Assembly: GCA_021648025.1 (NCBI GenBank)
Contig: JAKITO010000028.1
Span: 1-42,526, forward strand
Length of the DNA stretch: 42,526 nt
DNA from: Paracoccaceae bacterium
Lineage (GTDB): Bacteria > Pseudomonadota > Alphaproteobacteria > Rhodobacterales > Rhodobacteraceae
Reading direction: 5' to 3'
Positions 31,948 through 39,765 of this stretch are shown piece by piece (the stretch's first letter is position 1; every line of letters starts with the position of its first letter). The notes under the pieces were generated by a model. It worked only from the letters and a program-made list of their open reading frames with translations. It was not told where the DNA came from and ran no database searches. Position numbers and translations under genes: made by a program.

Positions 31948-31977
31948 TTGACCCAAAGAGCGCGTCTCACTTACAGT
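31948..31977 (+). promoter_or_regulatory. Candidate promoter of the carbohydrate ABC operon
   Basis: TTGACC (31948-31953) and TACAGT (31972-31977) are 18 bases apart, about 60 bases before the binding-protein ATG. The -35 matches five of six consensus bases and the -10 four of six. The element at 31924-31942 ends 5 bases before the -35. Confidence 0.45.
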
Positions 31978-32038
31978 AACATATCGAAAAGTCTCTGGAA
32001 CCGGCCTCGCGCCGTAGATAACGATCTGGGAGGATCCA

Positions 32039-33364
32039 ATGAAAGCTTCGAAATTTTTAATGGCAACGGCCCTGACTGCTGTGGCGGGACTCGGGGCCAA
32101 CAGTGCCTCGGCCCAATCCATGACCCTGTGTTGGGCTGCCTGGGATCCGGCGAATGCGCTTGTTGAGCTGAGCAAGGATTTCGAGGCGCAGTCGGGTATC
32201 GACATGGAGTTCGAATTTGTACCATGGCCCAATTTTGCCGACCGGATGCTGAACGAACTGAACTCGAACGGCACGCTTTGTGATCTGCTGATCGGTGACA
32301 GCCAGTGGATCGGCGGCGCGGCTGAAAACGGCAATTACGTCAAGCTGAACGACTTTTTCACGGCCGAAGGCATCAGCATGGATGACTTTATCCCCGCCAC
32401 CGTGACCGGCTATGCCGAATGGCCAAAAGGCACGCCGAACTATTGGGCGCTGCCTGCCTACGCCGATGTGGTCGGCTGGACCTATCGTCGCGACTGGTTC
32501 GAGCGCCCCGAACTTCAGGCCGAGTTCAAGGAAAAATATGGCTACGATCTGGGTGTACCTGCAAGTCTTGAGCAATTGAAAGACATTGCCACATTCTTCC
32601 AGGGCCGCGAGATCGACGGTAAAACCGTATACGGTGCCGCCATTTACACCGAGCGTGGCTCGGAAGGTATCACCATGGGTGTTACCAACGCGCTCTATAA
32701 CTACGGATTTGAATATGGAAATCCGGAAAACCCCTACAAGGAGCTGGATGGATACGTGAACTCTGAAGGCGCGGTTGCGGGTCTTGAGTATTACAAGGCT
32801 TTGTATGACGCCGGTGCGGCTCCGGGGTCGTCCAACTGGTATATGGGTGAAAACATCGACGCCTATAAATCGGGTCAGGTTGCCTTGCAGATGAACTTTG
32901 CCTTTATCTGGCCCGGTGTGAATGCCGACCCGAATGTGGGTGGCGATCGCACCGGCTATTTTGCCAACCCTCCGGGACCGGCAGGGCAGTTTGCCCAGTT
33001 GGGTGGTCAGGGTATTTCGGTGGTGGCCAATACCGACAATATGGATGGTGCGCTGGCCTATATCAAATGGTTCGCGCAGGCTGATGTTCAGGCGAAGTGG
33101 ACCGAAATGGGTGGCGCTTCGGCGATGCGATCGGTGGTAGAGGCCCCCGGGTTCTCTGATGCCCAGCCTTACAATCAGGCCTTCCTTGACTCGATGGCAA
33201 TCGTCAAGGATTTCTGGGCCGAGCCGTCCTATGCGTCGCTGCTGCTACCGATGCAGAGCCGGGTTCATAACTATGTGATCGCCGGTCAAGGCACCGCCAA
33301 AGAGGCGCTTGACGGTCTGGTCAAAGACTGGGTCGAGGTCTTTGAGGACGAAGGTCTGCGTTAA
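32039..33364 (+). CDS. Extracellular solute-binding protein, family 1 (carbohydrate ABC transporter)
   Basis: 441 residues. A signal peptide is cleaved probably after Ala25 (NSASA). The mature protein is a MalE/UgpB-type binding protein (LCWAAWDPANALVELSKDFE at the mature start) with aromatic residues suited to stacking on a sugar or polyol. A strong GGAGG ribosome site is 7 bases from the ATG. It is the first gene of the ABC operon and is followed by a hairpin at 33372-33396 that may favour its own expression. With a DhaK-type kinase at the operon end, a triose, tetrose or short polyol ligand is plausible but unproven. Confidence 0.95.
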   Translation: MKASKFLMATALTAVAGLGANSASAQSMTLCWAAWDPANALVELSKDFEAQSGIDMEFEFVPWPNFADRMLNELNSNGTLCDLLIGDSQWIGGAAENGNYVKLNDFFTAEGISMDDFIPATVTGYAEWPKGTPNYWALPAYADVVGWTYRRDWFERPELQAEFKEKYGYDLGVPASLEQLKDIATFFQGREIDGKTVYGAAIYTERGSEGITMGVTNALYNYGFEYGNPENPYKELDGYVNSEGAVAGLEYYKALYDAGAAPGSSNWYMGENIDAYKSGQVALQMNFAFIWPGVNADPNVGGDRTGYFANPPGPAGQFAQLGGQGISVVANTDNMDGALAYIKWFAQADVQAKWTEMGGASAMRSVVEAPGFSDAQPYNQAFLDSMAIVKDFWAEPSYASLLLPMQSRVHNYVIAGQGTAKEALDGLVKDWVEVFEDEGLR

Positions 33365-33371
33365 CAATCTC

Positions 33372-33396
33372 GCGCGCTCCGGTTTTCGGGGCGCGC
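33372..33396 (+). terminator. Intercistronic hairpin after the binding-protein gene
   Basis: GCGCGCTCCG (33372-33381) pairs with CGGGGCGCGC (33387-33396) through a 10-bp stem with one G-T wobble and a GTTTT loop, 8 bases past the stop codon. No T-run follows, so it is more likely a partial attenuator or mRNA-stabilising structure that raises binding-protein output over the permeases. Confidence 0.6.
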
Positions 33397-33450
33397 TTGC
33401 CACCCAAGCGCAATGCGTTTGGCACCCTCTCCAGAATTTGGGGTTTTCCA

Positions 33451-34395
33451 ATGGCCGGCACACCAATAGATCGCATAGCCCGAGCGACGCCGCCGGGGAT
33501 GGCCAGACGTGTTCGCGGCCTTTCCGACCGCGCCATTGCATGGTTGTTCGTTGGGCCGTCTATCGTCCTGCTGCTGGCGGTCAATATTTTCCCGCTGATC
33601 TGGACGATCAACCTCAGTTTTACCAACTTCAAGGCTAACCGCCTACGTGATGTGGAATATATCGGGCTGCGTAACTACGAACGTATCCTGACCGACACAG
33701 ACACCTGGAATTCCATGCAGGCCACTGCACATTTCCTGTTCTGGACGATCTTTTTTCAGGTGCTGATCGGCTTTGCGCTGGCGTATCTGATCAACAAGAA
33801 ATTCAAGGGTAATGATCTGTGGACCACCATCATCGTGTTGCCGATGATGCTGTCACCCGCCGTGGTCGGCAATTTCTGGACCTTTCTTTACCAGCCACAA
33901 ATCGGGCTGTTCAATTATGTGGTCGAGTTTTTCACCGGCATTGATTCCTCGTCATTTTCGATGATTGGCGATGTGAATCTTGCCCCATGGTCGATTGTGA
34001 TCGTGGATACCTGGATGTGGACGCCGTTCGTGATGCTGATCTGCCTGGCCGGGCTGCGCTCGATCCCCGATAGCATTTATGAGGCCGCCGAATGTGACCG
34101 CGCCAGCAAATGGCGGCAATTCTGGACCCTGACGGTGCCGATGGTACTGCCGTTCCTGATGCTGGCGGTGCTGTTTCGCGGGATCGAGAATTTCAAGATG
34201 TTCGATCTGGTGGTTCAACTTACCGGCGGCGGGCCGGGGTCTCTGACCACGCTCACCTCAATCGACCTCAAGCGCGAGGCATTTGAAAAGTGGCGCACCG
34301 GCTATGCCTCGGCCTATGCGGTGATCCTGTTTGTCACTGTCTTTGGCCTTGCGTCCATCTATGTCAAAGCCCTGAACAAGGTTAAGGAAAGATGA
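33451..34395 (+). CDS. Carbohydrate ABC transporter permease 1 (MalF/UgpA type)
   Basis: 314 residues with six hydrophobic helices, from IAWLFVGPSIVLLLAVNIFP (about 31-50) to the last near YAVILFVTVFGLASIYV. The cytoplasmic EAA loop reads YEAAECDRASKWRQFWTLTV, which docks onto the ATPases. ATG 33451 was preferred to the in-frame ATG at 33397, which would start inside the hairpin-proximal leader and add 18 residues without family support. The ribosome site (GGGG) is weak. The stop overlaps the next permease by ATGA. Confidence 0.93.
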   Translation: MAGTPIDRIARATPPGMARRVRGLSDRAIAWLFVGPSIVLLLAVNIFPLIWTINLSFTNFKANRLRDVEYIGLRNYERILTDTDTWNSMQATAHFLFWTIFFQVLIGFALAYLINKKFKGNDLWTTIIVLPMMLSPAVVGNFWTFLYQPQIGLFNYVVEFFTGIDSSSFSMIGDVNLAPWSIVIVDTWMWTPFVMLICLAGLRSIPDSIYEAAECDRASKWRQFWTLTVPMVLPFLMLAVLFRGIENFKMFDLVVQLTGGGPGSLTTLTSIDLKREAFEKWRTGYASAYAVILFVTVFGLASIYVKALNKVKER

Positions 34396-35333
34396 GCGGT
34401 TTTTCTGTCACCGAGCCGTCACAACGGCAAAAATGGATCGCGGGGCTGCTGGTGATCACCTATGCCATGGTCACCCTGATGCCGTTGCTCTGGATCATTG
34501 CCACCGGTTTCAAATCGCCCGAAGATGCCATTTCCTATCCGCCCAAGGTGCTGTTTGAGCCAAGCTTGGAGGGCTATGTCAACCTGTTCAGCTCCCGCAC
34601 CCGCATAACCACGGGCATGCAGGAATCCCTGCAACCCGCCGAAACCTGGTATGAGCAGGTTGCCCGCGACAGCGGCACCATCATCGTTGGCCCGTCACGC
34701 TATGGGCAGCGGTTTCTCAATTCGGTGGTTATCGGTTTTGGCTCCACATTTCTGGCCATCGTGTTTGGCACCATGGCGGCCTATGCCTTTTCCCGCTTCA
34801 AGGTGCCGATCAAGGATGATCTGCTGTTTTTCATCCTGTCGACCCGCATGATGCCCCCCATCGCGGTGGCGATTCCCATATTCCTGATGTTCCGGCAGTT
34901 GGGGTTGAATGACACCCAGCTTGGCATGATCCTGCTTTACACGGCGGTGAACCTGTCGCTGTCGGTCTGGCTGCTCAAGGGGTTCATCGACGAAATACCT
35001 TTTGAATACGAAGAAGCGGCGCTGATCGACGGCTATACCCGCTTTCAGGCATTCTACAAGGTGGTACTGCCGCAGGCGGCAACCGGCATTGCCTCGACCG
35101 CGATCTTCTGCCTGATATTCGCCTGGAACGAATATGCCTTTGCGGTGCTGCTGACCTCGGGCAATGCGCAGACCGCGCCACCCTTTATCCCGACCATCAT
35201 CGGGGTTGGCGGGCAGGACTGGCCGGCGGTGGCTGCCGGTGCAACCATATTCCTGATCCCGGTCATGATCTTCACCATCCTGCTGCGCAAACACCTGCTG
35301 CGCGGGATCACATTCGGGGCGGTACGCAAATGA
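34392..35333 (+). CDS. Carbohydrate ABC transporter permease 2 (MalG/UgpE type)
   Basis: 313 residues. Six helices start with ITYAMVTLMPLLWIIATGF, and the EAA motif reads YEEAALIDGYTRFQAFYKVV. Together with permease 1 it forms the membrane channel. The loop between helices 1 and 2 is extended (about residues 40-95), somewhat longer than in typical MalG-type partners. Both ends overlap neighbouring genes by ATGA, indicating tight translational coupling. Confidence 0.94.
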   Translation: MSGFSVTEPSQRQKWIAGLLVITYAMVTLMPLLWIIATGFKSPEDAISYPPKVLFEPSLEGYVNLFSSRTRITTGMQESLQPAETWYEQVARDSGTIIVGPSRYGQRFLNSVVIGFGSTFLAIVFGTMAAYAFSRFKVPIKDDLLFFILSTRMMPPIAVAIPIFLMFRQLGLNDTQLGMILLYTAVNLSLSVWLLKGFIDEIPFEYEEAALIDGYTRFQAFYKVVLPQAATGIASTAIFCLIFAWNEYAFAVLLTSGNAQTAPPFIPTIIGVGGQDWPAVAAGATIFLIPVMIFTILLRKHLLRGITFGAVRK

Positions 35334-35518
35334 GCGGTTTTCTACGCGGCCTGCTGCGGTTTCGCCGTGGCGCATGGGAAATGCTGGCAACCATCCTGAT
35401 TGCGCTTGGCGTGTTCATGCTGATGCAGCCCTTCTGGATGGTCGCCTTCACCTATTCCTTCATTGTCACGTTGGTGGGCACGGTGATGTTCATCATCGTC
35501 AGCCATTTTCCAGAGTAA
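35330..35518 (+). CDS. 62-residue two-helix membrane protein in ABC operon
   Basis: A small hydrophobic protein with two predicted membrane helices (about 17-35 and 38-58) and a basic N-terminus (LRGLLRFRRG). Its ATG overlaps the stop of permease 2 (ATGA), and the first ATPase gene begins 3 bases after its stop. Translation from this site is therefore very likely. I do not recognise the family. The rhizobial glycerol transporter operon also has a small membrane protein (DUF2160 type) beside its permeases and two ATPase genes, so it may be an accessory subunit. Confidence 0.8.
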   Translation: MSGFLRGLLRFRRGAWEMLATILIALGVFMLMQPFWMVAFTYSFIVTLVGTVMFIIVSHFPE

Positions 35519-35521
35519 TCC

Positions 35522-36619
35522 ATGGCGCAAATCATCATCAAAAACCTGCGCAAGGATTTCGGCGATTTCACCGCCGTCAAGGCCTCCAGCTTTACCATCG
35601 AGGATGGCGAGTTCTTCATGCTGCTTGGCCCGTCGGGTTGTGGTAAAACCACCACCTTGCGGATGATTGCAGGGTTGGAACTGCCCACCTCGGGTGAGAT
35701 ATTCATCGACGGCGAAGAGGTCAGCCAAAAGCGCGCCAGCCAACGCGATATCGCCTTTGTATTCCAGATGTTCGCGCTTTATCCACACATGAACGTGCGG
35801 CAAAACATCAGCTATCCCCTGAAAAGTCAGGGCATGCCACGGGCACAGATCAAGGCCAAGGTGGCCGAGGTGGCCAAAATTCTGGGGATCGAGGATATTT
35901 TGAGCAAGCCCGTAGGCGGCCTTTCCGGCGGGGACCGGCAGCGCGTGGCCCTTGGGCGCGCGATCGTGCGCGAGCCAAAGGCGTTCATGATGGACGAACC
36001 CCTCGGTGCGCTGGATGCCGAGTTTCGCGAACATATGTCCGAAGAATTACGCGCCTTGCACGACCGTATGGGGGCCACCACGGTCTATGTGACCCATGAC
36101 CAGCTGGAAGCCATGCAGATGGGCGACAAGATTGTGGTGATGAATCACGGCTCGGTCGAACAATTCGGCGTGCCGCAGCAAATTTATGACTGGCCCGCCT
36201 CCCTGTTCGTGGCTGATTTTATCGGCTCGCCGCCAATGAACTTTCTGCATTTCAACGGAGCGGTTGGCGAAGGGGACAGCAAGGTTTCGCTTTCCGGGCA
36301 GGTTTTCGACATCCCTCAGCAGCTTCAGGCGGCATCGGGTGATCTGGTGTTCGGGGTGCGCCCCGAACATGTATCACTGAATGACGCCAGCGCCTACAAG
36401 GGTAAGGTGCTGGCGATCGAGTATCTTGGCACCACCCAGGTTATCACGATTGAATCCGCCAACGGAGTGCTGAAAGCGCGGGTGGCTTCGGCGGATATGG
36501 TCGAGGTCGGGCAACAGGTCGGATTGGTGTTCAACCCGCGCACCATATCCCTTTTCGACAAAAGCACAGGCGCGGCGTTGCTTTCGGATGCCAATAAGGG
36601 AGTACTGGATCATGGCTGA
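35522..36619 (+). CDS. ABC transporter ATPase 1 (MalK/UgpC type)
   Basis: 365 residues. Walker A is GPSGCGKTT (36-44) and Walker B is AFMMDEP. The signature is LSGGDRQR, with Asp where Gln is usual. The switch His is in YVTHDQLEA, and a C-terminal TOBE/MalK-type regulatory domain follows (about 235-360). It hydrolyses ATP for the carbohydrate importer. It overlaps the second ATPase gene by 8 bases. The two ATPases probably form a heterodimer, as in other importers that encode two different MalK-like proteins. Confidence 0.95.
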   Translation: MAQIIIKNLRKDFGDFTAVKASSFTIEDGEFFMLLGPSGCGKTTTLRMIAGLELPTSGEIFIDGEEVSQKRASQRDIAFVFQMFALYPHMNVRQNISYPLKSQGMPRAQIKAKVAEVAKILGIEDILSKPVGGLSGGDRQRVALGRAIVREPKAFMMDEPLGALDAEFREHMSEELRALHDRMGATTVYVTHDQLEAMQMGDKIVVMNHGSVEQFGVPQQIYDWPASLFVADFIGSPPMNFLHFNGAVGEGDSKVSLSGQVFDIPQQLQAASGDLVFGVRPEHVSLNDASAYKGKVLAIEYLGTTQVITIESANGVLKARVASADMVEVGQQVGLVFNPRTISLFDKSTGAALLSDANKGVLDHG

Positions 36620-37604
36620 GGTCAGCTTGCGGAACATATCCAAATCCTTTGGCAATCAGGTGGCTTTGCAAAACGTCGACATGACGGTGCCAGATGGTTC
36701 TTTTGTGGTTCTGCTTGGCCCGACCGGGGCAGGCAAGACCACCACCTTGCGGATGGTTTCAGGGTTGGACAAACCTGATTCCGGTCAGATACTGATCAAT
36801 GGTCAGGATGTCGCCAACCAGTCACCGGCTCAGCGCAACATGGCGATGGTGTTTCAGCAATATTCGCTTTATCCGCATCTTTCTGTGCGCCACAATCTGG
36901 AATTTCCGCTGAAATCGCCGATGCTGCGCACCCCGGCAGACGAGATCACCCGCAAAGTGGCCGAGGTGGCCGAGGTGCTGCAAATCTCGCACAAGCTGGA
37001 CAACAAGGCGACCGAGCTTTCGGGCGGTGAAATGCAGCGGGTTTCGATCGGGCGGGCGCTGGTGCGCAACCCGCAAATCTACCTGATGGACGAACCGCTG
37101 AGTTCGCTTGATGCCAAGCTGCGTTCGGATTTGCGGATCGAATTGAAGCGCATTCAGGCCAGCCTTGGTGCCACCATGCTTTATGTGACCCATGACCAGA
37201 TCGAGGCAATGACCATGGCCACCCATGTCGGTGTGCTGGACAGCGGTCGCGTGGTGCAATTCGCCCCGCCGCGCGAGATTTATGAAAATCCGGTGAGCAT
37301 CTATGCCGCCAGTCGGCTGGGATCACCCAAAATCAATATCCTGCCTGCCGATCTGTTTCCCACAGCCCCCCAAGGGGCCAGCCAGATCGGTTTGCGCCCC
37401 GAGCATATTCGCATCGGCCAGGGACAAGAGACCAGGGTCGTGCGGGTTGAACATCTGGGCGACCAAACCCGCCTTCATCTGAAACTCGGGAACGCTGACC
37501 TGATCACCCTGACCGATGCCCATACCACGCTTGCCAAAGGCGACACCCTAAGTATCGCGCCACTTGCCCCGCTCTATTTCGACGCCAATGGCGACCGCAT
37601 TTAA
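36612..37604 (+). CDS. ABC transporter ATPase 2 (MalK/UgpC type)
   Basis: 330 residues. Walker A is GPTGAGKTT (36-44), the signature is LSGGEMQR, Walker B is IYLMDEP and the switch is YVTHDQIEA. The C-terminal TOBE-like region is shorter than in ATPase 1. The start is ATG 36612, not the in-frame ATG at 36588 inside the previous gene, because it gives the family N-terminus (MAEVSLRNISKSF). It is followed after 13 bases by the kinase gene. Confidence 0.95.
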   Translation: MAEVSLRNISKSFGNQVALQNVDMTVPDGSFVVLLGPTGAGKTTTLRMVSGLDKPDSGQILINGQDVANQSPAQRNMAMVFQQYSLYPHLSVRHNLEFPLKSPMLRTPADEITRKVAEVAEVLQISHKLDNKATELSGGEMQRVSIGRALVRNPQIYLMDEPLSSLDAKLRSDLRIELKRIQASLGATMLYVTHDQIEAMTMATHVGVLDSGRVVQFAPPREIYENPVSIYAASRLGSPKINILPADLFPTAPQGASQIGLRPEHIRIGQGQETRVVRVEHLGDQTRLHLKLGNADLITLTDAHTTLAKGDTLSIAPLAPLYFDANGDRI

Positions 37605-37617
37605 GAAGGAAACCAAC

Positions 37618-39234
37618 ATGGCCCAGTTCATCAACAGCAAAGAAGCCCTTGTCACCGAAGCGATTGATGGTGTTTTGCGCACTGCCAGGGGGCGGTTGGC
37701 GCGGTTGGATGGTTTTCCGCATATCAAGGTGGTGGTTCGCACGGATTGGGATAAATCGAAGGTGGCGCTGGTGTCGGGTGGCGGTTCGGGGCACGAACCG
37801 GCCCATGTGGGTTATGTTGGCAAGGGGATGCTGACGGCGGCGGTGTGTGGCGATGTGTTTGCGTCGCCTTCGGTGGATGCGGTTCTGGCCGGTATTCTGG
37901 CGGTATCCGGTCCAGCTGGATGTTTGCTGATTGTCAAGAACTACACCGGAGACCGGCTGAATTTCGGCCTCGCGGCCGAACGCGCGCGGGCCTTTGGCAT
38001 CAAGGTTTCGATGGTCATCGTCGATGATGACATCGCCCTGCCCGACCTGCCGCAGGCGCGCGGCGTGGCGGGTACGCTTTTTGTTCACAAAATTGCAGGT
38101 GCGCTGGCGGAATCGGGGGCCGATCTTGATACGGTCAACGCGGCGGCAAAACAAGTGATTGATCAGGTGGCCAGCATTGGCATGTCGCTTGACACCTGTA
38201 CCGTGCCGGGGTCCCCCAAAGAGGACCGGATCAAAGCGGGCAAGGCCGAACTTGGGCTAGGAATTCACGGCGAGTCCGGCGTGGAACTGGTGGACTTCAC
38301 CGGGGCGTATGCGGCGATGAAAACAGTGCTGGAGCGCCTGAAACCCCATGCGCGCAGTGGAGACAAGGTGGCGCTGCTCAACAATCTCGGTGGGGCGACA
38401 CCGCTGGAAATGTCGGTTCTGGCGGAAGAACTGGCCAATTCGGATACTATTGGCGAGATCCGCTATCTGATTGGACCAGCCCCGATGATGACTTCGCTCG
38501 ATATGCGCGGGTTTTCTGTCTCGATTCTGCCTGTGAGTGATGCCGAACTCGCCTTGCTGCAATCGCCGGTCCCCTTGCCGGACTGGCCCGGATGCTCTGA
38601 AATCAACACCCCCGAACTGCTTCCAATCCCGGATGGCCTGACGCCGATCAAACCCATCCCTTCCGGGCACCCGGCCACCGCCGCCTTTGTTGCGCAATGT
38701 TGTGACGTGTTTATCGCCGCCGAGACCGACCTGAATGCGCTGGACGCGCAATCTGGTGATGGTGATACCGGGTCCACCCTTGCGGGTGCTGCGCGGGCGT
38801 TGAAGGCCGCCATGGACCAGTTGCCGCTGGCGGATGCGACCCAGCTTTATCGCGCCATAGGTCTGGAACTGAGCCAGTCCATGGGCGGATCCTCGGGGGT
38901 GCTTCTGGCGATTTTCTTTTCCGCCACGGGGGACGCGGCATCGTCTGGCTTGTCCCATGTCGAGGCTCTCAAGGTCGGGTTGGCGCGGGTGCAGGAGGTG
39001 GGTGGCGCACAGCCCGGTGACCGCACCATGATTGACGCCATGACCCCGGCGTTGGCGACATTGCCCGAGGGCTTTGCCGCCGCTGCCAAAGCGGCCCGCA
39101 AAGGAGCAGATCACACCGCCAGTATTGTCCATGCCAAGGCCGGCCGCGCCAGCTATATCTCCGAAGATCGCCTGATCGGTCACAATGACCCGGGTGCCGA
39201 AGCCGTGGCGCGCCTGTTTGAAAGTCTTGCTTAA
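37618..39234 (+). CDS. Dihydroxyacetone-kinase family protein (fused DhaK-DhaL)
   Basis: 538 residues, close to the 552 of the ATP-dependent Citrobacter enzyme. Residues about 7-330 are the DhaK substrate domain with GGGSGHEP (54-61) and His217 in LGLGIHGE, the His that covalently binds the ketose. Residues about 350-537 are the DhaL ATP domain with GDGDTGST (380-387) holding the metal-binding Asp residues. It phosphorylates dihydroxyacetone or a close analogue such as a tetrulose with ATP; no PTS-type DhaM is present. An AAGAAGGA ribosome site precedes ATG 37618. It is the last gene of the ABC operon and very likely traps the imported compound. Confidence 0.93.
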   Translation: MAQFINSKEALVTEAIDGVLRTARGRLARLDGFPHIKVVVRTDWDKSKVALVSGGGSGHEPAHVGYVGKGMLTAAVCGDVFASPSVDAVLAGILAVSGPAGCLLIVKNYTGDRLNFGLAAERARAFGIKVSMVIVDDDIALPDLPQARGVAGTLFVHKIAGALAESGADLDTVNAAAKQVIDQVASIGMSLDTCTVPGSPKEDRIKAGKAELGLGIHGESGVELVDFTGAYAAMKTVLERLKPHARSGDKVALLNNLGGATPLEMSVLAEELANSDTIGEIRYLIGPAPMMTSLDMRGFSVSILPVSDAELALLQSPVPLPDWPGCSEINTPELLPIPDGLTPIKPIPSGHPATAAFVAQCCDVFIAAETDLNALDAQSGDGDTGSTLAGAARALKAAMDQLPLADATQLYRAIGLELSQSMGGSSGVLLAIFFSATGDAASSGLSHVEALKVGLARVQEVGGAQPGDRTMIDAMTPALATLPEGFAAAAKAARKGADHTASIVHAKAGRASYISEDRLIGHNDPGAEAVARLFESLA

Positions 39235-39612
39235 AAGTGTGTATTGCGTCGTCGGGTTGGCTGAATTGAGCGCGGCAACAGTGCGGTATGACGTCCAGCC
39301 GTCGCGTCGCATCTGAGCAGTGTCAACATCCCAGAACGGTGCCGGTCCGGGCTGGCCAAAGGCGGCTGTCGTTTGGCTCAGGGCCACAAGACCATCAGCA
39401 TAGTCCATAAGCGTATCGAGCGTCACTTCTCCGGCTTGAAACCTGGCCATATGCGCCGCAACGCCGGTGTCGCTGAGCAGGGGATCATAGCTAAGACCTG
39501 CTGCCAGCAACAAGGATTCCATGACTTCGGGGCCAATCTGTTTGCCTGTGCGATTTGCCGGTTTCAGGCTATACTCCTGCAATCGTTGCTCTTGAAAGCC
39601 CACCGTCAGCAA
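39235..39612 (-). pseudogene. Unrecognised coding remnant, truncated at its 3' side
   Basis: About 126 codons on the minus strand read like protein (for example SLLLAAGLSYDPLLSDTG, then FQAGEVTLDTLMDYADGLVAL). The frame has no stop before it runs into the antisense of the DhaK-type gene, continuing to 38257. That continuation is an antisense artefact. I read it as the remaining N-terminal or middle part of a gene whose 3' end was lost when the ABC/kinase operon became its neighbour. No ribosome site is evident and I do not recognise the family. It could also be chance open frame in GC-rich DNA. Confidence 0.35.
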
Positions 39613-39615
39613 CGA

Positions 39616-39645
39616 TTGACTTGGAATCTTCGCAATTTGGATAAT
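39616..39645 (+). promoter_or_regulatory. Promoter of the metalloprotease gene
   Basis: TTGACT (39616-39621) and GATAAT (39640-39645) are separated by 18 bases. Each matches five of six sigma-70 consensus bases, in a locally AT-rich stretch, about 120 bases before the protease start. It is the best promoter match in the window. Confidence 0.6.
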
Positions 39646-39708
39646 TTATGCGAATATCGGATTGTTTTGAAAATTTTGCTCGCCACACTGTCCAGACTGA
39701 ATTCCAAG

Positions 39709-39725
39709 ATAATTCAATGAATTAT
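39709..39725. promoter_or_regulatory. Palindrome between protease promoter and start codon
   Basis: ATAATTCA and TGAATTAT are perfect 8-base arms around a single central A. It lies about 65 bases after the -10, in the leader, where a repressor could act as a roadblock. An in-frame ATG at 39724 lies across its right edge, which makes that ATG an unlikely start. Confidence 0.45.
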
Positions 39726-39765
39726 GAGCTTTGGCCAAACCGATACTTTACAAAAGGTAAATGCA

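Noticed and set aside
38257..39234. Minus-strand frame continuing under the kinase gene
   Set aside because: This part is antisense to intact DhaK/DhaL motifs. Only the portion to the right of 39235 looks coding.
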